64,000 bases of DNA from Dehalococcoidia bacterium (GTDB taxonomy: Bacteria; Chloroflexota; Dehalococcoidia; Lucifugimonadales; UBA1123), in NCBI GenBank assembly GCA_021295915.1, contig JAGWBK010000017.1:1-64000 (forward strand), read 5' to 3'. The notes beneath the pieces are model-generated. The model did not search any database. It was not told the origin of the DNA and was given only the letters and a program-made list of their open reading frames with translations. The position numbers were made by a program, and so were the translations under genes. This document shows positions 56,016 to 64,000 of this stretch, one piece after another. Numbering within the stretch: the first letter of the stretch is position 1; every line of letters starts with the position of its first letter.

Positions 56016-58485
56016 CTACTGCGCCTGCTCGTGGCGTTGATAGATGGCCTCTATCTCCAGATCGAGCTCATCTCCCCAGCGCTGAACCATAGAGCGCAGC
56101 TTCATGTTCTGGTACGCGCCCCAGAACGTCAGCACCGGCGGTACCACCAGGATGGAGACGATAAGCGAGTAGAAGATCGTGATCGCCGCCGTGATGCCGA
56201 ACTGCTGTAGCGCAGCCAGCGGCGAGAGGATCATCACTTCGATCCCCAGCGCAGTGGTCAGCGCCGACCCCAGTAGGGCTGAGCCAGTGGTCGCCAGGGT
56301 CCGCACTGCTGCTGTTTCAGGGTCACGTATAAGGGAGTACTCCTCACGGTACCGGTGTATTACGTGGATCGTGTAGTCGACCCCGATTCCTATCGAGAGC
56401 GCTGTAATGATCGACGTGACGATGGTGTAGGGGATGCCCAGGAGAGCCATAGTGCCCAGCACTGAGATGAGGACCAGCACGGTTGGACCCACTGCTATGA
56501 GCGCAAGAGCAGGCTGGCGTACGGTCAGCCAGAAGAAGATCGCGAGTACGCCGATGGCCACTGCGACGGTGGTGCCGATCGATTCCGTCTGCCGGTCTCT
56601 GATTGCGTCAGTGACCGCGAACGAAATGATGCTGTCCGACGTTGCCGTGATGGTGTCGTCTTCGCCGAACCAGAGGTTTTCGATGTCCTGCTGCAGCTCC
56701 TTTGTAGCCGCGGGATCGCCGGTATAGGCAGGGAACTGGATCAGTATCGCGTCAGTGCCTTCGGGATTGTTTGCCAAGAGGTGCGCTGAGAGGGGGTCCA
56801 GCGTCTCGAGCCTGTCCAGGATCTGCTGCATCAACTCCCGATTGAGATGCACGTCTGCAGATGCCTGTTTGAAGAGTGACGCCATCTCGGCGTCGTACTT
56901 GTCACCTGGTTGACCGCTGTCGTGGGTCCAGTCGCGTATGAGCAGCTCGTAGGAAGCAAGAATCGGACCCGCCGCAGCGCCCGGACGCGTTGCGTCGCTC
57001 TCGAAGGCGGACTCGAGATCCTGGACATTCAGAAGGGTACGAGTCTCAGTGGCCTCACCCGTGACGAGGACACTGGTCATTTCCGTAGACCCGCCGACGG
57101 CTGTATCGAGCGTGTTCAGGTCCTCCAGCACACTCCCACCCCCGGGGCAGGAGGTCGCGGATGCTGTACTCGGACTTGAGGCCGGTTGCCGCGAAACCTA
57201 GCGCGACCGTCACGGCGGTCACGACGATTATGTAGGGAGCGGGCCTTCGCGTGACGGCCCTCCCCAGAAACTCCGCCGTCTTCTCGATACCGGGCAGTGC
57301 GGTCGAAATTGGGCGTGCCGGCGGCAGAGTGCCGCGAGACTCCCGACGCCGGTCGATGATCGTCCGGGCGGCTGGGAGCAGCGTCAGCATCACGATGAGG
57401 CTCAGTCCTATGCCAAGTCCGGAGATGATGCCGAAGTCGCCCACCATCCCAATCGGTGAGAAGAGGCTTGCAAGCAGGCTCGCGATCGTCGTCATTGCGG
57501 CCAGGACGAGCGGTATTGTGACGTTTTGCAGTCCAACCCGAACTGCTGCGACGACAGGGAGGCCGGCAACTCGCTGCTCGCGGTAGTGGGACACGGCCTG
57601 GATCGCGTAGTCAACCGTGAGTCCGATGATGATGATCGGCACCATCGACGTTAGCGAATTGGGAGGGCCGGTGATCCCCAGCCCCCCTGGTCCCATCCAG
57701 CCCTCGGCGCCGATGATCCAGATGATCGAAATGAAGAGTCCGGCCAGCGTCAGCAGCAGGTCCGATATCGTGCGCATGAAGAGCAGGATCAGCGCCGTGA
57801 TCAGCAGGAACGCCAGTCCAATTAGCGGCATCATGCCTGTCTCGGTGAACTCCTTGTACTCGTCCTCGATCACCACGAAAGAGACGCTGCTTGCGCGGAG
57901 TGGGCCTTCACTGGCGGTCGCGAGCTCGTCGATCCTTCGCTCGGCATCTTCGACTCTCGAGTCGCCGGTGTTTATCAGGCTGACACCAGCGATGGCGACA
58001 GGAGTGCCGTCCGAATCGGTTCCGGTCATAAGGTTGATCGCATCGCCAATTCCCGGCGCACCGCGGACGGAGTCGATCTGTGACTACGAGACCGAATCGA
58101 AGCTGTCCACCTGGAGCATGGCGCCGATCATCAACGTGGGTGAGAAGACGGGATCTGTTGGAGCCAGTATTCCCCCCACCGCCGGATCCATCACGATGCT
58201 ATCGATCAGAGTATCCATCTGCGAGAGACCGTCGGGCGTGAGCGCTTCTCCCCGAAAGAGGAGCGTTGACACCCTTACTTCTCCTGACTCCCCGAAGCGT
58301 TCTTCGATCTCCGCAATCTCTTCGGTGATTGGACTACCGTCGGGAAGGGCCGCCGCCGCATCCGGTGGAGGCTCACGCAGCGCTGCTCCTGCTGCCAGTG
58401 CAACTGTCAACAATAGGAGAACGAGAAGTGTGACCCATGGGCGAACCGTGACAAGCCTGCTAAACCAACTAAGTGCATTGTCCAA
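56016..58485 (-). pseudogene. MMPL/RND-family membrane transporter with an amber codon and a frameshift
   Basis: The TTG start at 58485 (read as MDNALSWFSRLV) follows GGAGAG. The frame encodes an RND permease: first helix TLLVLLLLTVALAAG, a periplasmic domain, the helix block GLAFLLITALILLFMRT, VDYAIQAVSHYREQ, a linker, and the second half (SIGIGVDYTIHVIHRYREE) with the C-terminal helices. TAG at 58084-58086 interrupts the first periplasmic domain in frame. A single extra G in a run of five (57139-57143) shifts the frame in a DLLPRGGSVLEDL-like site. The full span is one base over a multiple of three, as expected. It is either an inactivated transporter or sequence error. RND relatives export lipids or hydrophobic compounds. 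Confidence 0.85.
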
Positions 58486-58778
58486 GACAGACTCTCCTCT
58501 TATGCAGTGATGGTGGCGAGTCGGCTGCTTATCACCGTACGCTCGGCAACATTACTTTATCTAACACAGCTTCATATAATAACTAGGGTAAATGTAGCTG
58601 CGCAATGAGATTATCGCCTTAGTCGATCTCAAATTGTCAGCCGATGATATCCCAGTGGACGGCCTCCAATTCTATTCCGAGCTGCGGGCGTCTGCCGATT
58701 GACGGCCTTCTTTCCGGTGCGTACCATCCCAGCAGCAGTCGAAGGCGCCATGTCAGTGTCCAATCCAGGAGGCAGGGA

Positions 58779-60344
58779 GTGAAGTACGACTACATCGTCA
58801 TCGGAGCAGGTTCGGCGGGCGCGATCCTCGCCACGAGACTTTCTGAAGATCCCAACACCTCGGTGCTGCTCCTTGAAGCGGGCCCGGACTACCCGGACAT
58901 CGATAGCCTACCTGAGGAGGTCAAGTACGGCTACATGTCGACCAAGAGCGTCTGGGACAGCGACCACAACTGGCAATACATGGCCAGGGGTACAGAAGTG
59001 GCCGACATCGAAATCCCTAGGGGCAAGGTGACCGGCGGGTCCAGCGCCATCAACGGGCAGATATTTCTCCGTGGCATCCCGGAGGACTACGACGCCTGGG
59101 CAGAGTGGGGGAACGACGAGTGGAGCTTCCAGAAGCTGGTGCCGTACTTCAACAAGGTGGAGACTGACACCACTTACCAGGACGACCCCGGGGACTTCCA
59201 CGGCTCCAGCGGACCCATCATCTGCCACAGGTTCCCGCAGGAGGAGTGGCGCGAGGGGAACAGGGCATGGTTCGAGGCCTGGCGGGACAACGGGCACCCA
59301 TACTGTGAAGACCACAACGCTCCCGGCACCGCCGGAGTGGGGCCAACGCCCCTCAACAACCCCAACGGCATCCGCTGGTCCACGTCAATAGGGTACCTGG
59401 GACTCTCACGTCACCGGCTCAACCTGACCATCAGGGCCAACGTGATGGTCAAGAAGATACTCTTCGACACCACAGGAGAACGCCCAAGGGCGACGGGCGT
59501 AGAGGCCGTTTCCGACGATGAGACTTTTGTCGTGGAGGCCGATGAGGTCATCCTCAGTGCGGGCGCCATCGGGTCTCCCCAGATACTGATGCTCTCCGGC
59601 GTCGGCCCGAGTGACCACCTGAGTGAGCACGGAATCCAGACCGTCGTCGACTCGCCGGGCGTCGGACAGAACCTGGCCGACCATCCGCTCATCAGTATAT
59701 TGTGGGCGACGAAGCCGGAGGTGGAACTGCAACGCTTCGTGCCCAACGGCCAGTTGGTGGTCAGGTACACGGCCGAAGGCTCTTCACTGAAGACCGATAT
59801 GATCGTCTATCTGTCCGCGGCTGGGGGCAGGAGCAGGCGCATGGGCGGCGAGCACGGCGACCTAGTAGGACTGGGCGCAGGACTTGGTCTGAACCTGGCC
59901 CTGTCCAAGGGTGAGCTACGGTTGCGCTCCAATGATTACAGGGACTATCCCTATCTCGACTACAACCTGCTGGACCACGAGGAGGACCTGCGCAGGTACC
60001 GGGAGGGCGTTCGCCTCATCGTCAGCCTGGAGGACCATCCCTCGATGTCTGCCATGATCGACGAGAGGGTGTACCCGGAGGACTCGGACCTGGAGTCGGA
60101 CGAGGCGCTGAACCTGTGGATAAAGAGAAACGTGGGCACCGGGCATCACATCTCCTGTACCGCCAAGATGGGGCCAAGCTCAGACCCGATGGCCGTGGTG
60201 GACCAGTACGGCAGCGTCTATGGTGCGGATGGACTGCGGGTCGTGGACGCCTCTATCATGCCGGAGTGTGTGCGGGCCAACATCAACGTCACCGTCCTGA
60301 TGATAGGCGAGCGCGTCGCAGACTTCATCAAGCAGTGGAAGTAA
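58779..60344 (+). CDS. GMC-family FAD-dependent oxidoreductase (second copy)
   Basis: The GTG at 58779 stands eight bases after AGGAGG and begins the same MKYDYIVIGAGSAGA start as the copy at 13216. Longer frames upstream lack homology. The 521 residues contain GKVTGGSSAINGQIFLRG, GAIGSPQILMLSGVGPSDHL and the active-site block GHHISCTAKMGPSSDPMAVVD, with the catalytic His and a final MIGERVADFIKQW. It is clearly a paralogue of the first GMC protein, but without its operon partners. It stands in front of a repeat. Confidence 0.92.
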   Translation: MKYDYIVIGAGSAGAILATRLSEDPNTSVLLLEAGPDYPDIDSLPEEVKYGYMSTKSVWDSDHNWQYMARGTEVADIEIPRGKVTGGSSAINGQIFLRGIPEDYDAWAEWGNDEWSFQKLVPYFNKVETDTTYQDDPGDFHGSSGPIICHRFPQEEWREGNRAWFEAWRDNGHPYCEDHNAPGTAGVGPTPLNNPNGIRWSTSIGYLGLSRHRLNLTIRANVMVKKILFDTTGERPRATGVEAVSDDETFVVEADEVILSAGAIGSPQILMLSGVGPSDHLSEHGIQTVVDSPGVGQNLADHPLISILWATKPEVELQRFVPNGQLVVRYTAEGSSLKTDMIVYLSAAGGRSRRMGGEHGDLVGLGAGLGLNLALSKGELRLRSNDYRDYPYLDYNLLDHEEDLRRYREGVRLIVSLEDHPSMSAMIDERVYPEDSDLESDEALNLWIKRNVGTGHHISCTAKMGPSSDPMAVVDQYGSVYGADGLRVVDASIMPECVRANINVTVLMIGERVADFIKQWK

Positions 60345-60388
60345 GGAGCGAGGTCCTCCCAAAGTGACAGGGGTATGTATTCGTACCT

Positions 60389-60430
60389 TTCACCCTCACC
60401 CCAACCCTCTCCCTGAGGGAGAGGGGGTCT
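60389..60430. repeat. Family A repeat
   Basis: TTTCACCCTCACCCCAACC followed by CTCTCCCTGAGGGAGAG lies just after the second GMC gene. A tandem-like remnant, TCTGTCGGCTGGCATTCATG and TCTGTCGGTTGACATTCATG, follows at about 60427 and 60492. The 254-base gap holds no gene. Confidence 0.85.
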
Positions 60431-60598
60431 GTCGGCTGGCATTCATGCTTGTCTGCGCACTCTTACCTACACTTCTCAGCCCTGAGTAGAGGGGTCTGTC
60501 GGTTGACATTCATGCTTGTCCGCACACTTTCACATACCGCCGGCAGCCCGGTACAGAATTCACAGGCCGCCTGAGTTGCGCCCGTCTGTAGCTACGCT

Positions 60599-62104
60599 CT
60601 AGCTGTTTCGTCCGTAGGCGTCGGCGGCGCGCAGCACGGTTGCGTCATCCCCCATACGTCCCACCAGCATCATACCTATGGGCAGGCTATCGGATACTCC
60701 GCACGGCACCGAGATGGCCGGATGGCCGGTTACGTCGAATGGGCAGGTGTTTGGAATCATTTCCAGAGCTCGGTCAGTGTACTCCTGCCTGCTGCAATCG
60801 GCGGGCGGGATAACCGTCGCCTTCATCGGCAGGGTAGGCATCACCAGCAGGTCGTACTCGCTGAGCGCCTGGTCATAGGCGGCGGTCAACATTCTGGCCA
60901 GGTTCTGAGCCTTGGAGTAGTAGCGGCCATGATACCTGTCCTGCATGTACTGTCCCATCAAGACCACCAGCTTGGTGGTCTCCGACAGATCGTCGGCCCT
61001 GCTCTGCCATCCGTGAGCGTAGATGTCCTGTAATCCGGTGGTGTAGTGGCCCTTCCAGTTGGTGCCCATGCTGTTTCCGGCCACCATCAGCATCGTAGCT
61101 CCCTCCACCGCGATGGCCCTCCAGAGGTGAATCCCATCCAGGTGCCAGGGTATGGAGACCGTTTCCACCTGCGCCCCCATGCTCTCGAACGAGCGGGCCG
61201 CGTTTTCCACCGCCTCGTCCACGTCCGCTTCAGACTCATCCAAGCCAAACCCTTCCTGCACGATGCCCAATCGGAGACCAGTCACGTCCCCTGTCAGCGC
61301 CTGTGTATAAGCTTGTCCGGGAAGTCCGGCCTTCTGCCTCGGGTCCAGCCCATCGGGTCCGGCGATTGCTTCCAGCAGCAGTGCAACGTCGGCGGCAGTC
61401 CGTGCCATTGGCCCCGTGTGGTCCAGGGTTAGCTCAATTGGAAAGACTCCGGTGTAGGGGACCAGCCCGTAGGTTGGTTTGAGTCCGTAGATGCCGCACC
61501 ATCTGGCCGGTATCCTGATCGACCCGCCCTGGTCGCCACCGATGGCCATGTCCACCTCTCCCGCTGCAACCAATGCCGCGCTGCCGCTGGAGGAGCCTCC
61601 GGCAGTGCGCGAGTGGTCGTGAGGGTTGTGGACCGGACCGGTGTCAGACGTATGGCTGCCGCCGGAGAAGCACAAGCTCTCGCAGACCGCCTTGCCCTTG
61701 ATGGAGCCGCCGGCATCGAGAATCCGGGTGACTATGGTGGCGTCTACGTCTGGGACGTAGCCTTCAAGAACGCTGGTGCCGTTCATCATGGGAACGCCTG
61801 CCACGCAGACGTTGTCCTTGATGGCCACCGTCTTGCCGGAGAGAGTTCCTCCCTGAGGGCCTGTTATGTCGCAGCGCCAGTACCAGGCTCCCAATGGGTT
61901 GTCTTCCGGCTGGGGTCGTGCCCCTGGCGATCTCGGGTATTTGACCGGCAAGCTGGGCGCGGTAAGCTGGTCCAATCGGGCGTACGAGTCGAGGATGGGT
62001 TGGCTCAACTCAATGTAGGACTCGATGTCGGCGAGCGACGGGTCCAGGTTGTATTCCTCCGCTATTCGGGAAAACTCTTCGACAGTAGGGCGTCGTGCCG
62101 CCAT
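60599..62104 (-). CDS. Amidase (amidase signature family)
   Basis: The ATG at 62104 (MAARRPTVEEF) follows GGAGG by nine bases; 22 further codons upstream are read through but poorly conserved in type. The 501 residues show the amidase-signature Lys in GKTVAIKDNVCVAG, the Ser-cis-Ser pair in AGGSSSGSAALVAAGEVDMAIGGDQGGSIRIPA, and the usual C-terminal block GHPAISVPCG. It hydrolyses aliphatic or aromatic amides, or acts in a transamidation; no GatC/GatB neighbours are present, so a metabolic amidase is preferred. The gene is followed 250 bases on by the second GMC gene, read convergently. Confidence 0.92.
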   Translation of the reverse strand: MAARRPTVEEFSRIAEEYNLDPSLADIESYIELSQPILDSYARLDQLTAPSLPVKYPRSPGARPQPEDNPLGAWYWRCDITGPQGGTLSGKTVAIKDNVCVAGVPMMNGTSVLEGYVPDVDATIVTRILDAGGSIKGKAVCESLCFSGGSHTSDTGPVHNPHDHSRTAGGSSSGSAALVAAGEVDMAIGGDQGGSIRIPARWCGIYGLKPTYGLVPYTGVFPIELTLDHTGPMARTAADVALLLEAIAGPDGLDPRQKAGLPGQAYTQALTGDVTGLRLGIVQEGFGLDESEADVDEAVENAARSFESMGAQVETVSIPWHLDGIHLWRAIAVEGATMLMVAGNSMGTNWKGHYTTGLQDIYAHGWQSRADDLSETTKLVVLMGQYMQDRYHGRYYSKAQNLARMLTAAYDQALSEYDLLVMPTLPMKATVIPPADCSRQEYTDRALEMIPNTCPFDVTGHPAISVPCGVSDSLPIGMMLVGRMGDDATVLRAADAYGRNS

Positions 62105-62223
62105 GATGATTACCTCCGGTATATGTCTGAATGCCACCGCCAAACGCCGTGCGGCGAGGGTCGATTTCAATCAGAAAAGGTCTGAACAAGGCGCGGTACG
62201 GAACGCTGGGTCGGTAATGTGCG

Positions 62224-62601
62224 CTAGTCAGTGATGTAGGTGTGTGTGATGACCTCCCACACGTGACCATTCTCACAGTCGAAGTAGAACCCGCGTCCCT
62301 GGTTCTCGTGGTTGATCTTGCCGTCCGTCCGCGAACGTGGCCCACTCCCGAAGGCGATCCCCTCGTCCTTGACGCGCTGCAGCACCGCATCGAACTCCTC
62401 GTCCGAGGCCAGAAAGGCGTAGTGGTTGGAGCGTGGGTCGTCCGAGTCATCGAAGTCGAGCGTCAATGTATCGTTGACCTTGACGGGCGCGAAGTGTCCC
62501 CAGGTACCCTCGTACTTCAGTCCGAAGATGCGGGCGATGAACTCCGCAGACTTCACCTTGTCGTAGGCGGGTACGATTGTGTGATCGAGCTGCAGTGGCA
62601 T
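62224..62601 (-). CDS. VOC-family (glyoxalase-like) protein
   Basis: The ATG at 62601 (MPLQLDHTIVPAYDKVK) is six bases after GGAGG. The 125-residue VOC protein has LDHTIVPAYDKVKSAEFIARIFGL with an early His ligand, YAFLASDEEFDAVLQRVKDEG and the late glutamate block GRGFYFDCENGHVWEVIT. The family includes dioxygenases, isomerases and metal-binding resistance proteins. It lies about 120 bases upstream of the amidase gene on the same strand and may share its transcript. Confidence 0.86.
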   Translation of the reverse strand: MPLQLDHTIVPAYDKVKSAEFIARIFGLKYEGTWGHFAPVKVNDTLTLDFDDSDDPRSNHYAFLASDEEFDAVLQRVKDEGIAFGSGPRSRTDGKINHENQGRGFYFDCENGHVWEVITHTYITD

Positions 62602-62735
62602 GGTAGACCTCCCTGGGTATGCTCCTTCGGCGTTGGGCCTTAGCACCTGAATGTGTGATAAGTTGCACTCTAACAGCCAGCCTGCGTTTTAGGTATCGAG
62701 TTAGCTTTGCAGCTCGCACATGGAGGACAATTGCC

Positions 62736-63497
62736 ATGCCGTTCTATGAAAGAGGGTCAACCAGCATCTACTACGAAGAGGTCGGCTCCGGGTTTCCGCT
62801 GATGATCATTTCAGGCGGCGGGCTCAACTCCAGCATCGCATCACTGAGTTCGGCGGTGCCGTTCAATCCCATGGAGACCTACAAGGACGACTTCCACTGC
62901 ATCGCTGCAGACCTGCGCAATGCTGACGGGGGACAGTCCAGCGGCCCGCTGGAGATCGACCGCCCCTGGGACGCCTACTCCGAGGACCAGTTAGGGCTGA
63001 TGGACCATCTCGGCATCGACAAGTTCCTGGTCATGGGTTTCTGCATCGGCGGGCCGATGATCCACAACCTGCTCAGGCTTGCTCCTGACCGCGTCGTGGC
63101 AGCGGCGCTGATGCAGCCCAGCGGATTCAACCCTGACGCGCCGAACATCTTCTACGAGAACAACACATCGCGATGGGCACCGCCTCTTCGCGAAAGGCGG
63201 CCTGAAGTCACAGAGGGAATGGTCCACGACTTCCTGACCAGCATGTACACCAGCCGCGCCGACTTCGTCTTCACTGTTTCGCGCGACTTCGTGCGTGCGC
63301 TGCAGACACCGCTCCTGATTGCGCCTGACAACGTGCCTGCGCACCCGTATGAGTGCGCGATGGAGGTCGCCGACCTTGCGCCGAACTCCGAGGTCACTAT
63401 TTTCCCCTGGAAGAACACGCAGGAGAACATCGACAACGTTGTAGACCACGCCCGGCGCTTCCTGAAGGCTCACCAGCCGGTAGCCGCGAAAGCCTAG
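62736..63497 (+). CDS. Alpha/beta hydrolase with a cysteine at the nucleophile elbow
   Basis: The ATG at 62736 (MPFYERGSTS) follows GGAGG by nine bases; the frame is open upstream. The 253-residue protein has the fold of the family (IISGGG oxyanion region, the block CIAADLRNADGGQS) but its elbow reads VMGFCIGGPM with Cys103 in place of serine. No GCGH or similar histidine is present near the C-terminus; instead it reads VTIFPWKNTQENIDNVV. Cys elbows occur in dienelactone hydrolase and in non-catalytic members. The lack of an evident His suggests a changed or lost hydrolase activity. It is divergent from the VOC gene. Confidence 0.85.
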   Translation: MPFYERGSTSIYYEEVGSGFPLMIISGGGLNSSIASLSSAVPFNPMETYKDDFHCIAADLRNADGGQSSGPLEIDRPWDAYSEDQLGLMDHLGIDKFLVMGFCIGGPMIHNLLRLAPDRVVAAALMQPSGFNPDAPNIFYENNTSRWAPPLRERRPEVTEGMVHDFLTSMYTSRADFVFTVSRDFVRALQTPLLIAPDNVPAHPYECAMEVADLAPNSEVTIFPWKNTQENIDNVVDHARRFLKAHQPVAAKA

Positions 63498-63525
63498 TGG
63501 AATAGAGGGTATTGGGAACGGGCGG

Positions 63526-63577
63526 CCCTTCGACAAGCTCAGAGCCTGCCCCGTACTTGATACGGGGGCGAACGAGA
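63526..63577. repeat. Family C repeat
   Basis: CCTTCGACAAGCTCAGAGCC followed by CCCCGTACTTGATACGGGGG and CGAACGA is a typical C-type copy with a hairpin, in the gap between the hydrolase and the last gene. Confidence 0.8.
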
Positions 63578-63616
63578 GATTGACGGCGAGACGAAAACGA
63601 AGGGGTCCTGCCCTTA

Positions 63617-64000
63617 TCAGTTAACCGGCAACTCCCGGCCGGTGTCTGACGCCTGCTTGAGGGTGTCTATGAAGCGATGCAGATCAACTGCTGTGTCGAA
63701 CGTCGGCGCACGGTTGTGTCCGGTCCGTATCGCCTCTGCGAACAGGGTGTATAGCTGTCCGACGTTGAAGGGGTCGCCTTGAGGGAAGTCGGACGGCACA
63801 TAGACGAAACGGTCAGGTATCTCCAGGTCCTGCAGTTCATTGCTTCCCCGTGCGCCCTGTACACGTAGCATCTCGCCACGCTGCGATGAGACGCTCCCAG
63901 TGGTGATCAGGGTGCCTTCGCGTCCGTAGATCTCCATCCGAAAGCCGGTGCCGGCCCAGGGGATAGCTCCGACGTGGACCGACACTGCCGCGCCGCTCTC
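63617..64000 (-). CDS. C-terminal part of a Gfo/Idh/MocA-type oxidoreductase, cut by the window edge
   Basis: The frame is open to the right edge (…ESGAAVSVHVGAIPWAG) and ends GRELPVN. The sequence FRMEIYGREGTLITTG is the hallmark C-terminal beta-sheet domain of Gfo/Idh/MocA NAD(P)-dependent oxidoreductases (IYGTEGTL-like), and VGQLYTLFAEAIRTG plus AVDLHRFIDTLKQASDTG match the closing helices. The Rossmann domain lies outside the window. Such enzymes act on sugars, inositols or biliverdin-like compounds. Confidence 0.85.
   Translation of the reverse strand, partial: ESGAAVSVHVGAIPWAGTGFRMEIYGREGTLITTGSVSSQRGEMLRVQGARGSNELQDLEIPDRFVYVPSDFPQGDPFNVGQLYTLFAEAIRTGHNRAPTFDTAVDLHRFIDTLKQASDTGRELPVN

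Noticed and set aside
34201-58086. Reassignment of TAG as a sense codon, prompted by two internal amber codons
   Set aside because: TAG ends several intact genes here (M19, ClpC-like, HNH, YYY protein and the MMPL gene itself), so it is a normal stop.
1-64000. CRISPR array
   Set aside because: The repeats are dispersed, palindromic and of several families; there is no regular spacing with unique spacers and no cas gene.
1-64000. tRNA, rRNA or riboswitch genes
   Set aside because: I saw no cloverleaf, rRNA-like stretch or recognisable riboswitch core by reading; a covariance-model search (tRNAscan-SE, Infernal/Rfam) would be decisive.

Overview
The window is a G+C-rich bacterial chromosome segment with densely packed genes on both strands. 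The closest fit is a Chloroflexota bacterium of the SAR202/Dehalococcoidia type. The support is the adjacent pair of large membrane proteins of the 'Chlor_Arch_YYY' (DUF2298) and Agl23 families, typical of Chloroflexota and archaea, plus many paralogous oxidative and hydrolytic enzymes (two GMC oxidoreductases, two FAD-linked oxidases, six alpha/beta hydrolases, amidase, M20 peptidase, phosphotriesterase-like protein) and abundant short palindromic repeats. No 16S gene or other phylogenetic marker is present, so the assignment is an inference. I see no tRNA, rRNA, CRISPR array, prophage or transposase.

Layout. 1-7.3 kb: a PIN toxin-antitoxin pair, an alpha/beta hydrolase, an aberrant M19 dipeptidase-like protein, an MFS transporter, an AgpS-like FAD oxidase and a PIN/DUF5678 pair, with two mosaic repeat clusters. 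7.3-14.8 kb: a fused FAD/Fe-S D-2-hydroxyacid dehydrogenase, a GreA protein with a recombinase-like N-terminal domain, an Lrp/AsnC regulator, and a coupled monooxygenase-like/hydrolase/GMC operon. 15-17 kb: an ATPase-HNH pair resembling the Septu (PtuAB) anti-phage system. 17-22 kb: a RACo-like ferredoxin-ASKHA protein, a 2-hydroxyacid dehydrogenase, HicBA, a hydrolase and FtsY. 22.5-30 kb: a membrane/glycoconjugate block (YYY protein, Agl23-like protein, flippase-like protein, FAD oxidoreductase). 30-39.9 kb: a hydrolase, ClpC-like ATPase, a gene interrupted by an amber codon, a gamma-glutamyltransferase, an AbrB/PIN/YgjP operon, an alpha-carbonic anhydrase and a zinc-ribbon protein.

The most notable region is 40.4-47.0 kb: a PAS-LuxR regulator followed by four tightly packed genes encoding two di-heme cytochrome c peroxidase-like proteins, a Tat-exported Rieske protein and an arsenite-oxidase-family molybdopterin protein. 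This composition matches the iodate reductase system (IdrP1, IdrP2, IdrB, IdrA) and differs from classical arsenite oxidase loci by having the paired peroxidases. The catalytic subunit lacks one of the four arsenite-pocket residues of AioA. 47-64 kb holds further catabolic genes, a broken MMPL/RND transporter, a second GMC oxidoreductase, an amidase, VOC proteins and the C-terminal part of a Gfo/Idh/MocA oxidoreductase.

Two themes cut across the window. Families of short palindromic repeats fill most gaps and have also inserted in frame inside at least five protein genes, in the manner of Rickettsia palindromic elements. Defence and toxin-antitoxin modules are also frequent (three PIN modules, HicBA and a Septu-like pair within about 38 kb).
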